Shown here in pieces: positions 24,216-33,686 of a stretch of DNA of 48,883 nt (position 1 is the stretch's first letter; each line of letters starts with the position of its first letter). Source of the stretch: Candidatus Limosilactobacillus faecipullorum. GTDB taxonomy: Bacteria > Bacillota > Bacilli > Lactobacillales > Lactobacillaceae. Both the position numbers and the translations under genes were made by a program. The notes beneath the pieces are model-generated. The model saw only the letters and a list, made by a program, of their open reading frames with translations, was not told the origin of the DNA and made no database searches. The stretch lies in assembly GCA_019118465.1 (NCBI GenBank), contig DWYX01000045.1:1-48883 (forward strand). Direction: 5' to 3'.

Positions 24216-26051
24216 CTATTTCCCCTCGACTTCTTCATCGGTTTGCAGAACCGCCATGAAGGCGCTTTGCGGAATTTCAACCTTTCCAACAGCCTTCATC
24301 CGTTTCTTCCCCCGCTTCTGCTTTTCAAGCAACTTTGCCCGCCGGTCAGGGTCACCAGTATGAATTCGGGCAGTAACATCTTTCCGGTAAGCCTTGATCG
24401 TAGTCCGTGCGATAATCTTTGAGCCGATTGCGGCTTGAATTGGAATTTCGAAGTTTTGCCGCGGAATAATTTGCTTTAACTTAACCGCAATTTCCCGTCC
24501 CCGTTCAGCTGAGAAATCTCGGTGCGTAATAAAGCTTAAAGCATCGACCCGGTCCCCATTCAAGAGAATATCGATCTTAACCAGATCGCTGACCCGGTAA
24601 TCATCAATTTCATAGTCTAAGGAAGCATAACCGTGGGTACTAGACTTTAATTTATCAAAGAAATCGTAAATGATTTCAGCTAGAGGAATGTGGTAGATCA
24701 CATTAACCCGGGTATCACTCAAGTATTCCATGGTATCGAATTGACCACGCTTCCGTTGGCAGAGTTCCATAACGGCACCAACATAATCGTTTGGCACCAT
24801 AATTGAGGCTTTGACAAACGGTTCTTTAATATCCTTAATTGCTGATACATCAGGCATTTCAGCCGGATTTTCAACTTCTTTGGTTGTTCCATCATGCAGG
24901 TCAACATGGTAGGTTACTGACGGAGCCGTCGTAATTAGATCGAGGTCAAATTCTCGTTCAAGCCGTTCTTGCACCACATCCATATGCAATAAACCAAGGA
25001 ACCCACACCGGAACCCAAAGCCAAGGGCCTGAGACGATTCCGGTTCAAAGGTCAAAGCAGCATCATTCAATTGTAATTTTTCCAAAGCATCCCGAAGATC
25101 ATTAAACTTCGCATTATCGGTTGGATAAAGCCCCGCATATACCATCGGCGTCATTTGGCGGTAACCAGCTAAGGCTTCATCTGTCGGGTGCATTGCGGAC
25201 GTCACTGTATCCCCAACTTGTGTATCCTTAATGTCTTTAATGGCGGCCGTAATATAACCAACGTCACCAGCCATCAAAACATCCCGTTCGAGTGGCTTCG
25301 GTGAGTTGATCCCTACTTCGGCCACTTCGTACTCAGAACCACTATTCATGAGCTTAATCCGGTCGCCTTTTTTCACCGTTCCCTCAAAGACCCGGATGGA
25401 AAGTACCACACCGCGATAGTCATCATATTTAGAGTCAAAAATCAAGGCTTTTAGCGGAGCAGTTAAGTCACCAGTCGGTGCGGGGACATCCTTAACAATC
25501 TTTTCAAGAACCTCATCAACGCCCATACCAGTTTTAGCGCTAATGTCAACTGCTTCATCAGTCTCCAAGCCAATTTCATCTTCAATCTGCTCCCGGGTTC
25601 CAGCTGGATCGGCAGAAGGTAAATCGACCTTGTTAATCACTGGAAGAATCGAAAGATCATTATCCAAAGCTAGATAAACATTGGCTAACGTTTGCGCTTC
25701 AACCCCTTGTGTAGAGTCAACAACCAGAATTGCGCCTTCACAAGCGGCTAATGATCGCGAAACTTCATACGAAAAGTCCACGTGACCTGGTGTATCAATT
25801 AAATGGAAAATATAATCCTGACCATCCTTAGCGTGATAAGTCAAGGCCACCGCGTTTAATTTGATGGTAATTCCCCGTTCCCTTTCAAGCGGCATGTCGT
25901 CGAGGATTTGATTTTTCATTTCCCGTTTACTAATCGTATCCGTCATTTCCAAAATTCGATCCGCTAAAGTCGACTTCCCATGATCGATGTGGGCAACGAT
26001 CGAAAAATTACGGATCCGTGATTGCCGTTCTTTCATTGCTGCTAAATCCAT
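24216..26051 (-). CDS. lepA: Elongation factor 4 (LepA)
   Basis: 611 residues, translational GTPase. G1 AHIDHGKST near 19, ERERGITIK switch [15 protein letters not shown]; then domain II, an EF-G-like domain III and V, and the LepA-specific C-terminal domain with [19 protein letters not shown]. Proposed roles are back-translocation and 30S maturation under stress. It follows dnaJ after a terminator; in many lactobacilli lepA also follows dnaJ. pepP is translationally coupled behind it. Confidence 0.97.
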   Translation of the reverse strand: MDLAAMKERQSRIRNFSIVAHIDHGKSTLADRILEMTDTISKREMKNQILDDMPLERERGITIKLNAVALTYHAKDGQDYIFHLIDTPGHVDFSYEVSRSLAACEGAILVVDSTQGVEAQTLANVYLALDNDLSILPVINKVDLPSADPAGTREQIEDEIGLETDEAVDISAKTGMGVDEVLEKIVKDVPAPTGDLTAPLKALIFDSKYDDYRGVVLSIRVFEGTVKKGDRIKLMNSGSEYEVAEVGINSPKPLERDVLMAGDVGYITAAIKDIKDTQVGDTVTSAMHPTDEALAGYRQMTPMVYAGLYPTDNAKFNDLRDALEKLQLNDAALTFEPESSQALGFGFRCGFLGLLHMDVVQERLEREFDLDLITTAPSVTYHVDLHDGTTKEVENPAEMPDVSAIKDIKEPFVKASIMVPNDYVGAVMELCQRKRGQFDTMEYLSDTRVNVIYHIPLAEIIYDFFDKLKSSTHGYASLDYEIDDYRVSDLVKIDILLNGDRVDALSFITHRDFSAERGREIAVKLKQIIPRQNFEIPIQAAIGSKIIARTTIKAYRKDVTARIHTGDPDRRAKLLEKQKRGKKRMKAVGKVEIPQSAFMAVLQTDEEVEGK

Positions 26052-26113
26052 TTTCTCCGCTCACTTTCATTAAACTATCCAATTATCTAGTATACCAAAG
26101 ATGCCAAAGAATA

Positions 26114-26149
26114 GAAAAAGCTGAGTGAAACTTTTCGTCTCAACTCAGC
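26114..26149 (-). terminator. dnaJ terminator
   Basis: GCTGAGTTGA and TTTCACTCAGC pair around a short loop (26120-26149) and are followed on the minus strand by TTTTTCT. It is 7 nt after the dnaJ stop and closes the heat-shock operon. Confidence 0.85.
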
Positions 26150-26155
26150 CTTATC

Positions 26156-27301
26156 CTATTTTTCATCAAAGGCGTCCCGTAATTTATCGAAGAAACCACC
26201 TTTATCACCTTTGACGTGTTCACCAGAAGCCTCTGCAAAAGCCATTAAGGCCTCTTTTTGCCGCTTATTAAGATTCTTTGGTGTCTTAACGTGAACCGTT
26301 ACATGCTCATCACCGGTCCCTTTACCGTCAATGAACGGAACTCCCTTCCCACGAAGACGGAAGTTAGTTTCTGATTCAGTTCCGGCAGGAATCTTCAAAT
26401 CAACGTCACCATGAACCGTTTTAACTTTAATCTTGTCACCAAGAGCCGCTTGCGTAAAGGAGATATCTTGATCAACATAGATTGTCGTTCCATCCCGGCG
26501 GAAGTCCCGGCTTGGGGTAACCCGGAAGAGAATGTAAAGATCTCCGTATGGACCACCATTTCGACCGACCTCACCTTGGCCTTGAAGCCGCAATTGTTGA
26601 CCATCATCGACCCCAGCAGGCACCTTAACCTTCAATTCGTGGCGTTCGCTAACGTGACCTTGTCCATGGCACTTTTCACATTGGTCATCATGACGGACTT
26701 CTTGACCCGTCCCGTGACAAGTTGGACAAACTTCCTGGGACTGCATCATCCCCATCATCGTTTGCCGTTGATGCAAGATGTAACCTTGACCACCACATTG
26801 ATGACAAGTAACTGGGCTCTTACCAGGTTTAGCTCCCGTTCCATGACAAACGTCACACTGGGTGTCCCGCGTATACTTAATCGTGGTTTGCTTACCATTA
26901 ATGGCTTCCATAAAGTCTAAAGTCATCGTATATTGTAAGTCGCGACCTTGTTGAGGGGCCCGGGGATTCCGCCGCCGACCAGCGCCACCAAAGAGATCAC
27001 CAAAAAGATCGGAAAAGTCACTGAATCCTTGTGCACCACCGAAACCTTGGCCGCCAAAGCCTTGACCACCAAAACCTCCTTGGGGACCAGCTGAACCAAA
27101 TTGATCATATTGGGCCCGCTTTTGGGAATCACTTAAGGTTTCGAAAGCTTCGTTAATGTCCTTAAATTTTTGTTCAGCTCCCGGTTCATGGTTAACATCC
27201 GGGTGATACTTCGCTGCCAATTTCCGGTAAGCCCGTTTAATTTCAGCTTCAGAAGCATCCTTTTTGACCCCTAAAATATCATAGTAGTCTTTTTCTGCCA
27301 T
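26156..27301 (-). CDS. dnaJ: Chaperone protein DnaJ (Hsp40)
   Basis: 381 residues. J domain (1-70) with the HPD of KYHPDVNH, a Gly/Phe-rich linker (about 75-110), four CxxCxGxG zinc repeats ([32 protein letters not shown]), then two beta-barrel substrate-binding domains and a C-terminal dimerisation part. It stimulates the DnaK ATPase and delivers unfolded protein. It is the last gene of the HrcA-controlled operon, 64 bp after dnaK with an attenuator-like hairpin between. Confidence 0.97.
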   Translation of the reverse strand: MAEKDYYDILGVKKDASEAEIKRAYRKLAAKYHPDVNHEPGAEQKFKDINEAFETLSDSQKRAQYDQFGSAGPQGGFGGQGFGGQGFGGAQGFSDFSDLFGDLFGGAGRRRNPRAPQQGRDLQYTMTLDFMEAINGKQTTIKYTRDTQCDVCHGTGAKPGKSPVTCHQCGGQGYILHQRQTMMGMMQSQEVCPTCHGTGQEVRHDDQCEKCHGQGHVSERHELKVKVPAGVDDGQQLRLQGQGEVGRNGGPYGDLYILFRVTPSRDFRRDGTTIYVDQDISFTQAALGDKIKVKTVHGDVDLKIPAGTESETNFRLRGKGVPFIDGKGTGDEHVTVHVKTPKNLNKRQKEALMAFAEASGEHVKGDKGGFFDKLRDAFDEK

Positions 27302-27325
27302 TCTTTTTCCCCACTTTTAATTCAC

Positions 27326-27352
27326 AAAAGAGGTTGGGTAAAACTCAACCTC
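27326..27352 (-). terminator. Attenuator-like hairpin between dnaK and dnaJ
   Basis: GAGGTTG (27346-27352 reversed) and CAACCTC pair around a 9-nt loop and are followed on the minus strand by TTTTG. The short U-run suggests partial termination that would keep DnaJ below DnaK. Confidence 0.6.
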
Positions 27353-27365
27353 CTAAGTAATTTAA

Positions 27366-29225
27366 CTATTTCTTATCGTCTGGGTTAACTTCTTCAAAGT
27401 CACCGTCAACGGTCTTACCGTTATCGTTGCCCTTTTGGTTGTCGTTGCCAGAAGTTGGGTTACCTTGAGCACCACCATTTTGTTGTTGTGCTTGTTGGTA
27501 TAACTTAACCGTTAAGTCTTGGATAATCTTATTCAAATCATCCTTCTTCGTCTTCATTGCTTCGATATCGTTGGCATCCTTTGCCTTTTGAAGAGCTTCC
27601 TTAGCATCCTTAGCCTTTTGGATTTCGTCTGCTGATACCTTACCGTCAAGTTCCTTCAAAGTCTTGTCAGTTTGGAAGAGAAGTTGGTCAGTTTCGTTCC
27701 GAACATCGGCTTCTTCCTTCTTCTTCTTATCGGCTTCAGCGTTTGCTTCAGCATCCTTCTTCATTCGTTCGATTTCTTCGTCAGACAAACCGGAGTTAGA
27801 CTTAATGGTAATATTTTGCTTCTTGTGAGTTCCTTGGTCCTCGGCAGAAACGTTAACAATCCCATTCTTGTCAATATCAAAGGTAACCTTAATTTGAGGA
27901 ACCCCACGTGGTGCAGGTGGAATGTCTGTCAGTTGGAAGTTCCCAAGCGTCTTGTTATCAGCAGCCATTGGACGTTCACCTTGAAGAACGTGAATATCAA
28001 CTGCTGGTTGATTGTCAGCGGCCGTTGAGAAGATCTGACTCTTAGAAGTTGGAATCGTCGTGTTCCGGTCAATCAGCTTCGTGAAGACGCCACCCATGGT
28101 TTCAATCCCGAGGGAAAGTGGCGTAACGTCAAGCAAAACAACGTCCTTAACGTCACCAGTCAAGACCCCACCTTGAACAGCAGCCCCGAGGGCAACGGCT
28201 TCGTCAGGGTTGATGGAGTGGTTAGGTTCCTTACCGGTTAATTCCTTAACCATTTCTTGAACTGCTGGAATCCGAGTTGAACCACCATTAAGGATAACTT
28301 CATCAATATCACTAAATGAAAGACCAGCATCTTTCAACGCGTTCAGAACTGGTTGCTTCGTCCGTTCAACCAAGTCATTAGTAAGTTGGTTGAACTGAGC
28401 CCGAGTTAAAGTCTTTTCTAAGTGCAATGGACCATTTTCACCGGAAGTAATGAATGGTAAACTGATTTGAGCTTCTTGAACCCCAGAAAGGTCCTTCTTT
28501 GCCTTTTCAGCTGCATCCTTCAACCGTTGAAGCGCCATCTTGTCTTGAGAAAGATCAATACCGTTTTCAGCCTTGAATTCATCAACTAACCAGTCCATGA
28601 TCTTTTGGTCAAAGTCATCCCCACCAAGGTGCGTATCACCGTTCGTGGAAAGAACTTGGAAAACCCCATCCCCAAGTTCAAGAATGGAAACATCAAAAGT
28701 CCCACCACCAAGGTCATAAACTAAGATCTTTTCATCCTTGTCTTGCTTATCAAGCCCGTAAGCTAATGAAGAAGCAGTTGGTTCGTTAATAATCCGCTTA
28801 ACATCTAACCCAGCAATCTTACCGGCATCCTTTGTTGCTTGCCGTTGAGCATCGTTAAAGTAAGCTGGCACCGTAATAACGGCTTGGGTAACCGTATCAC
28901 CGATGTAATCTTCAGCGTACTTCTTGATGTATTGCAAAATCATCGCTGAAATTTCTTGGGGGGTGTACTTCTTTCCTTCAATATCAACCGTGTACCCGGC
29001 TTCGCCCATATGACTCTTAATGGACTTAACCGTGTTTGGGTTCGTAATTGCTTGCCGCTTTGCGACTTCCCCAACTTGGACTTCGCCGTTCTTAAATGAA
29101 ACGACAGATGGAGTCGTCCGTCCCCCTTCAGGGTTCGTGATAATCTTTGGTTCGTTACCTTCCATTACGGCAACGGCAGAGTTAGTAGTACCGAGGTCGA
29201 TACCAATAATCTTATTGCTTGCCAT
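27366..29225 (-). CDS. dnaK: Chaperone protein DnaK (Hsp70)
   Basis: 619 residues. ATPase domain (1-360) with [44 protein letters not shown] and [11 protein letters not shown]; linker [15 protein letters not shown]; substrate domain; helical lid; and a Gln/Gly/Asn-rich tail ending in [13 protein letters not shown]. It folds and protects proteins together with GrpE and DnaJ. The sequence is close to lactobacillar DnaK and supports the family assignment. Between grpE and dnaJ under CIRCE control. Confidence 0.98.
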   Translation of the reverse strand: MASNKIIGIDLGTTNSAVAVMEGNEPKIITNPEGGRTTPSVVSFKNGEVQVGEVAKRQAITNPNTVKSIKSHMGEAGYTVDIEGKKYTPQEISAMILQYIKKYAEDYIGDTVTQAVITVPAYFNDAQRQATKDAGKIAGLDVKRIINEPTASSLAYGLDKQDKDEKILVYDLGGGTFDVSILELGDGVFQVLSTNGDTHLGGDDFDQKIMDWLVDEFKAENGIDLSQDKMALQRLKDAAEKAKKDLSGVQEAQISLPFITSGENGPLHLEKTLTRAQFNQLTNDLVERTKQPVLNALKDAGLSFSDIDEVILNGGSTRIPAVQEMVKELTGKEPNHSINPDEAVALGAAVQGGVLTGDVKDVVLLDVTPLSLGIETMGGVFTKLIDRNTTIPTSKSQIFSTAADNQPAVDIHVLQGERPMAADNKTLGNFQLTDIPPAPRGVPQIKVTFDIDKNGIVNVSAEDQGTHKKQNITIKSNSGLSDEEIERMKKDAEANAEADKKKKEEADVRNETDQLLFQTDKTLKELDGKVSADEIQKAKDAKEALQKAKDANDIEAMKTKKDDLNKIIQDLTVKLYQQAQQQNGGAQGNPTSGNDNQKGNDNGKTVDGDFEEVNPDDKK

Positions 29226-29249
29226 TTTTTTACCTTCTTTATTTTTAAT

Positions 29250-29822
29250 TTACTGTGCAACAACGACCATCGCTGGCCGCATTACGCGATCCTTAAGCAT
29301 ATAGCCAGCTTGTAAAACTTTCACAACCGTTTCCGGCTTTTGACCATCCTCAACCGGTACCGTTTGGACCGCTTGGGAGGTTTGGGGATCGAAAGGCTTA
29401 TTTAAAGCTTCGATTTCAGTAACCCCATGTTCCTTCAACGCTTGCTCCAGATGATCATGGACCATTTGGATTCCCCTCTTCAATTGCTTTCCGGCATCAT
29501 CGGAAACCTCAATTTGGAGAGCCCGCTTTAAGTTATCCAAAACTGGCAGAACCCCCTTAACCAAAGCTTGCCCGTCATACTTAAGTAAGCTTTCGCGTTC
29601 CTTAGCAAAACGCTTGGTCATATTTTGGATTTCTGCCTCCGCCCGTAAGTACTGATCATCCTTTGCGCTTACGTCAGCTTGTAACTTTTCAACTTGCGCT
29701 TTTAAAGCCGTCACTTGATCTTCTTCGGTTGACTTTGGCTTTGCTTGTTCAGCCTTAGTTTGATCCACTGTCTGATCTTGTTTTTCATCAACTGGCTTCG
29801 TTGATTTCTCTTCCTTTGCCAT
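29250..29822 (-). CDS. grpE: Nucleotide exchange factor GrpE
   Basis: 190 residues. An acidic, low-complexity N-terminus (1-40), a long coiled coil (about 40-110) and the beta-wing with TEIEALNKPFDPQTSQAV and VVKVLQAGYMLKDRVMRPAMV. It releases ADP from DnaK. It starts 10 nt after the hrcA stop and precedes dnaK by 24 nt, so all are co-transcribed. Confidence 0.96.
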   Translation of the reverse strand: MAKEEKSTKPVDEKQDQTVDQTKAEQAKPKSTEEDQVTALKAQVEKLQADVSAKDDQYLRAEAEIQNMTKRFAKERESLLKYDGQALVKGVLPVLDNLKRALQIEVSDDAGKQLKRGIQMVHDHLEQALKEHGVTEIEALNKPFDPQTSQAVQTVPVEDGQKPETVVKVLQAGYMLKDRVMRPAMVVVAQ

Positions 29823-29832
29823 TTAATCCCTC

Positions 29833-30882
29833 CTAAGAATCATAATAATGATGATAGTAGTTTAGCAACCGTTTTGCAAGTTCATGCCGAAAAGCATCGA
29901 CTAACCCAATCGTGCGGGAATACGACATCGTGGTTGGCCCGAGGACAGCAATGATTCCTTCACCAAATTGATCAACTTGATACTTAGCAGTAATCAATGA
30001 ATAGTTATCCAGTAACTTATCCTTAGCAATTTCAGAACCAATTTTTACTGTGATCCCGTTTCCGTTCGTATCAGTATCAATAATCGAAGAAAGTCGATCA
30101 CTTTGATCGAGCAATTCATAAACGGCCTTCATCGCCTTTGCATCCTGATGGGTATCAATTCCCAATAAATTAAATCGACCACCAACATAAAAACGTTCAC
30201 CAGCCGCTTGATTAACAATACTATCAAAAATTCTTAAGAAGCCTTCTGGTTGTTGTAAATAGTCAGTTATTTGAACCGGAATGTCTTCTTGCAGTCGTTT
30301 AATGACCTCCGTTAAGGGCAAGCCAACGAGTTGATCGTTGATTAAACGAATCACTGCTTCAATCGCTCCTGGCTCAACCCGCTTTGGAATTGTAAAAGCT
30401 TGACTTTCAACCTCACCACTATCCGTAACTAAGATGGCCAAGACCCGTGCATTGCCCAACGAAACTAAGCGAAAGCCGCTTAATTTAATGTTTTGCTGTT
30501 CGGGCTTCAACGTAAAGGCCGTGTAGGAGGTCAAGTTTGATAAAATTTCCGCAGAATGGGAAACAATCTCATCAATCTTTTGAAACTCGGTCCCCAAGGA
30601 ATCATGAATCATTGCCGAATCATTTTCGGAAATTGCCGTTGGATCAAGCAAATAATCGACGTAGTAACGGTAGCCCTTTTTAGAAGGAACCCGTCCTGAA
30701 GAAGAATGCTCTTTTTTTACAAGACCCTCGTGCTCTAAAACTACCATTTCATTTCGAATCGTAGCTGAACTAACCTTAATCGGTAGTTTCTGTGCGAGTA
30801 GCTTTGACCCAACCGGTTGACCAGATATGGTAAACTGACGTACAATCGCCTGGAGAATCAACTCTTGACGTTGTGTTAGCAT
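29833..30882 (-). CDS. hrcA: Heat-inducible transcription repressor HrcA
   Basis: 349 residues from ATG 30882. N-terminal winged helix (LTQRQELILQAIVRQF, SSATIRNEMVVLEHEGLV, SSGRVPSKKGYRYYVD), then a GAF-like and dimerisation region. It represses its own operon through CIRCE and depends on GroEL for folding. The frame extends 7 codons upstream to a GTG that lies inside the CIRCE-proximal ribosome binding site; AAAGGAAG 7 nt before this ATG supports the choice. Confidence 0.96.
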   Translation of the reverse strand: MLTQRQELILQAIVRQFTISGQPVGSKLLAQKLPIKVSSATIRNEMVVLEHEGLVKKEHSSSGRVPSKKGYRYYVDYLLDPTAISENDSAMIHDSLGTEFQKIDEIVSHSAEILSNLTSYTAFTLKPEQQNIKLSGFRLVSLGNARVLAILVTDSGEVESQAFTIPKRVEPGAIEAVIRLINDQLVGLPLTEVIKRLQEDIPVQITDYLQQPEGFLRIFDSIVNQAAGERFYVGGRFNLLGIDTHQDAKAMKAVYELLDQSDRLSSIIDTDTNGNGITVKIGSEIAKDKLLDNYSLITAKYQVDQFGEGIIAVLGPTTMSYSRTIGLVDAFRHELAKRLLNYYHHYYDS

Positions 30883-30896
30883 CTCATCACTTCCTT

Positions 30897-30923
30897 TTAG
30901 CACTTTCAGTCGCTAAGTGCTAA
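30897..30923. promoter_or_regulatory. CIRCE operator
   Basis: TTAGCACTT, 9 nt, AAGTGCTAA: the HrcA operator with one symmetric change from the classical TTAGCACTC-N9-GAGTGCTAA. It lies between the promoter and the hrcA start. Confidence 0.95.
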
Positions 30924-30934
30924 ACACAATTAAT

Positions 30935-30963
30935 AATATACCAACCAGAACAGCAAAAGTCAA
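30935..30963 (-). promoter_or_regulatory. Promoter of hrcA-grpE-dnaK-dnaJ
   Basis: Minus-strand -35 TTGACT (30958-30963), 17 bp, -10 TATATT (30935-30940), directly upstream of CIRCE. Confidence 0.88.
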
Positions 30964-30994
30964 TAAAAGTCAAAACCTTTTGGAGAAAAAATTT

Positions 30995-31360
30995 ATGGTA
31001 AAAAAATCACAACGGTTTATTCAGCCCCATTCAGCCAAAGAAGCGATGCTATTAATTCAAAAACTTTTCAACCAATACCGGAACGCTCCCTTGACTCAAG
31101 AACTCCTCAACTACCACCTCAATCTTTTACAACGGCTCCAAGGTGACATCAAAGCCGTAGCCATTAAAGAAAATAATCCCAAACAGTTGTCTGACCTTGA
31201 AGAAATGACCCGGCTAATGCAATCCTGGAGTGGAATTCGCTTTGCTGGGAAACCCTTTCCCGGTAAACTTCGTCATTTTCACCTAGCTACTAGTCCTCAA
31301 CAACACTTCAAACGACAAGTTCACAAAATGAACGGGAACCACCGGGCAAGTCATCATTAG
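30995..31360 (+). CDS. Small basic protein of unknown function, divergent from hrcA
   Basis: 121 residues from the ATG with GGAGA 8 nt upstream; the frame is open further up into CIRCE, but no site supports that. Residues 12-75 are predicted helical (AKEAMLLIQKLF, LTQELLNYHLNLLQRLQ, LSDLEEMTRLMQSW); the tail is rich in His, Lys and Arg. No membrane segment. The helical layout resembles small bacteriocin-immunity proteins, but no motif confirms it. Its promoter would overlap the hrcA regulatory region, so heat-shock control is conceivable. Convergent with murE through a shared terminator. Confidence 0.75.
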   Translation: MVKKSQRFIQPHSAKEAMLLIQKLFNQYRNAPLTQELLNYHLNLLQRLQGDIKAVAIKENNPKQLSDLEEMTRLMQSWSGIRFAGKPFPGKLRHFHLATSPQQHFKRQVHKMNGNHRASHH

Positions 31361-31373
31361 TAATAAATTTCAT

Positions 31374-31414
31374 AAAAAAGAAAGCCAGGGCAATTTTTTG
31401 AATGCGCCCTGGCT
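31374..31414. terminator. Bidirectional terminator between murE and the gene at 30995
   Basis: AGCCAGGGC (31383-31391) and GCCCTGGCT (31406-31414) form a perfect 9-bp stem. On the minus strand it is followed by TTTCTTTTTT, a strong signal for murE; on the plus strand by AATTTATTATTT. Confidence 0.9.
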
Positions 31415-31420
31415 AATTTA

Positions 31421-32902
31421 TTATTTGGCAATCCCCATTGGAGAAATTAACTTCGTTTTTAAAGCGGTAGCTGCAGTCTCAAAATCATCAAAATGATATT
31501 TAATTTGGCCAATTTGTTGGTAGGCCTCATGACCTTTCCCAGCAATCAAAACTGCATCTCCTGGCTTGGCAAGTTGAATCGCCTTTTGGATAGCTTGGGC
31601 CCGATCATAAATGATTAATGGCTGTTTTGGGCTTTTATTAATTCCTTTTAGCATGTCATTCATGATTTGATGCGGATCCTCGGTTCGTGGATTATCGGTA
31701 GTAAAAATTGCCTGACTACTGTTGTCAGTTGCAATTTGCGCCATAATTGGTCTTTTTTGAGTGTCCCGATCACCACCACAACCAACTACACAATAGACTT
31801 TATGCTGCGTAAATTGATTTAAAGTTGCCATTACCTTTTGCAAACCATCCGGGGTATGGGCATAATCAACGATCACAGTAACGCCCGTCGTTGTAGGCAC
31901 TAATTGAAAACGCCCTTTCACTCCATGGATAGTCGCAAGGGAGCGAACCGCATCTTGAATCGCAATTCCAGAAGCAAAGGCTGCGGCAATTGCAGCTAAA
32001 CAATTATAGACATTAAATTGGCCAACTAGGGGCACCCTTACTGAATATTCTTGGTCAAAAGCAACGAGCTTAAATTCCAGACCATGCATACTTAAGTGAA
32101 TCTTTTCAGCCCGAAAATCAGCAGTTGGCGTTAAGCCATATGTCAAAACCTGGGCTGGGGTATAATCCGCAAATTCACGACCAACAGGATCATCCTGGTT
32201 AATCACTGCCACTTTATTAGGACTAAGTTGGCTAAACAACAGGCTTTTGGCTAATTTGTATTGGGTCATTGTATGATGGTATGCTAGATGATCTTCAGAG
32301 AAGTTTGTGAAAACTGCAACGTTAAAGTCAATCATTCGAACCCGTTCTTGGACAAGGGCGATGGAAGAAACTTCCATGGCAACCGTTTGAACTTGATCAT
32401 TAACCATCTCGTGGAGAAGCCGTTGTGTAGTTAAGGCATCTGGGGTGGTGTTAACAGTTGGAAAAGTCTGGTGGCCTATTTTCTTGTACAAAGTCCCAAT
32501 CAAACCAGTTAATTGTCCTTGGTCGCGAAAAATCTTGTCAACCAGGTGTGTAACGGTTGTTTTTCCGTTTGTACCAGTCACCCCAATCATTTGTAAATGG
32601 CGACTCGGTTGCCCATAAAAATTAGCTGCTAATTCAGCGAGCGCACGATGGGTATCATGCACACAAACCACGGGAATCGTTGTTTTTACCGCTTCTTGGG
32701 CAATAATTAACTGGGCACCTTGGGTTACTGCTTGACCAACAAGTTGATGGCCATCTACCTTGCTCCCCTTGATTGCCACAAAAACAGCTCCTGGGCGTAC
32801 TTTTCGGGTATCATGAGTTAGTTCGGTAACTTCAAAATCAACAAAATTAGTTGGATTAAGTCGACAATACTTAAGGGGTTTAATTAATTCACTCGCTAAC
32901 AT
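31421..32902 (-). CDS. murE: UDP-MurNAc-tripeptide synthetase MurE
   Basis: 493 residues, three Mur-ligase domains. It adds the third residue of the peptidoglycan stem peptide. ATP-binding GVTGTNGKTT lies near 107-116, MEVSSIAL and the lysine-containing central region follow. The third-residue selecting motif reads DNPR at 403-406, and GKGHEAYQ occurs near 455. DNPR plus GKGHE is the pattern of diaminopimelate-adding enzymes, whereas typical lysine-adding enzymes differ there. Ornithine- or lysine-adding lactobacillar variants cannot be excluded. Its ATG follows the lysC stop directly, with GGAGGGTG inside the last lysC codons. Confidence 0.93.
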   Translation of the reverse strand: MLASELIKPLKYCRLNPTNFVDFEVTELTHDTRKVRPGAVFVAIKGSKVDGHQLVGQAVTQGAQLIIAQEAVKTTIPVVCVHDTHRALAELAANFYGQPSRHLQMIGVTGTNGKTTVTHLVDKIFRDQGQLTGLIGTLYKKIGHQTFPTVNTTPDALTTQRLLHEMVNDQVQTVAMEVSSIALVQERVRMIDFNVAVFTNFSEDHLAYHHTMTQYKLAKSLLFSQLSPNKVAVINQDDPVGREFADYTPAQVLTYGLTPTADFRAEKIHLSMHGLEFKLVAFDQEYSVRVPLVGQFNVYNCLAAIAAAFASGIAIQDAVRSLATIHGVKGRFQLVPTTTGVTVIVDYAHTPDGLQKVMATLNQFTQHKVYCVVGCGGDRDTQKRPIMAQIATDNSSQAIFTTDNPRTEDPHQIMNDMLKGINKSPKQPLIIYDRAQAIQKAIQLAKPGDAVLIAGKGHEAYQQIGQIKYHFDDFETAATALKTKLISPMGIAK

Positions 32903-33685
32903 TTAAATCACCCTCCGTTTCTTGGATGCTACAGTAGAACTAATCAAAGTTCCCACTGTCTCATCAAACTGATCAGTTGCTTGGACCCAAATTGGTAAGC
33001 TTGCTTCTGCGGCTAATAAAACTGCCCGTTCACAGACCACTTGAGCACCTCTTCGAGCTAATTGAACCATCGCCGGATAAGATAACCAGGGAATCACTTG
33101 AGCTGACGTTTTTACAGTTGGCACAACGTTCATAACCCCTGCAACATCCTTATACAAAATAACTTGTTCTGCCTTGAGTGCAACTCCAAGTGCCACCGCA
33201 GTAGTATCCGAGCCTCCCCGGCCTAAAGTGGTTACCTTTCCTAGATCATTCTGACCCTGGAAACCAGCTACAACCACGACCTCGTGATCTCCTAACGCCC
33301 GGCTAATCGGTCGAGGATCAACGTGGGTAATTCGTGCGGCTTGATAATCATTCGTCGTTTTAATTCCTGCTTGACCCCCGGTAAAGCCAACGACATCCAA
33401 ACTTTGCAGGCGAAGTTCATTTACCATTACCAACATCGAAATGATTTCCCCAAGGCTTGTTAGTTGATCGAGTTCCTGAAAGGTTAGTTTCCCCGTCTGA
33501 CCATGAACTAAATTCAAGAGTGAATCAGTCGCGTATGGTTCCCCTAACCGTCCCATTGCCGAAACAACGACGACAACTGCTTTTTGCTTGGCAACCATCC
33601 GCTTAATATGTTGAACAGCTGCTTGGCGTAAATCTGATCGTTGGAGAGAAGTTCCACCGAATTTTTGAATAACAATCGGTTTCAT
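32903..33685 (-). CDS. lysC: Aspartate kinase catalytic domain without ACT domains
   Basis: 260 residues from ATG 33685. It phosphorylates L-aspartate, the first step toward diaminopimelate, lysine and threonine. N-terminal QKFGGTS, SAMGRLGEPY, the GFTGGQAGI substrate segment and TTLGRGGSDTTAVAL are present. The usual C-terminal pair of ACT regulatory domains is missing: the protein ends about 20 residues after the kinase core (VGTLISS), at a proper stop and without signs of truncation. It is therefore probably not feedback-inhibited by lysine or threonine through ACT. It starts 1 nt after the asnB stop and touches murE. Confidence 0.9.
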   Translation of the reverse strand: MKPIVIQKFGGTSLQRSDLRQAAVQHIKRMVAKQKAVVVVVSAMGRLGEPYATDSLLNLVHGQTGKLTFQELDQLTSLGEIISMLVMVNELRLQSLDVVGFTGGQAGIKTTNDYQAARITHVDPRPISRALGDHEVVVVAGFQGQNDLGKVTTLGRGGSDTTAVALGVALKAEQVILYKDVAGVMNVVPTVKTSAQVIPWLSYPAMVQLARRGAQVVCERAVLLAAEASLPIWVQATDQFDETVGTLISSTVASKKRRVI

Positions 33686-33686
33686 G

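Noticed and set aside
26411..26920. 169-codon plus-strand frame opposite dnaJ
   Set aside because: Antisense shadow of a highly conserved gene, no ribosome binding site and no recognisable product.
32903..33685. lysC as a truncated pseudogene
   Set aside because: All kinase motifs are intact, the stop is coupled precisely to murE and no ACT-domain remnant follows, so a short functional enzyme is more likely.
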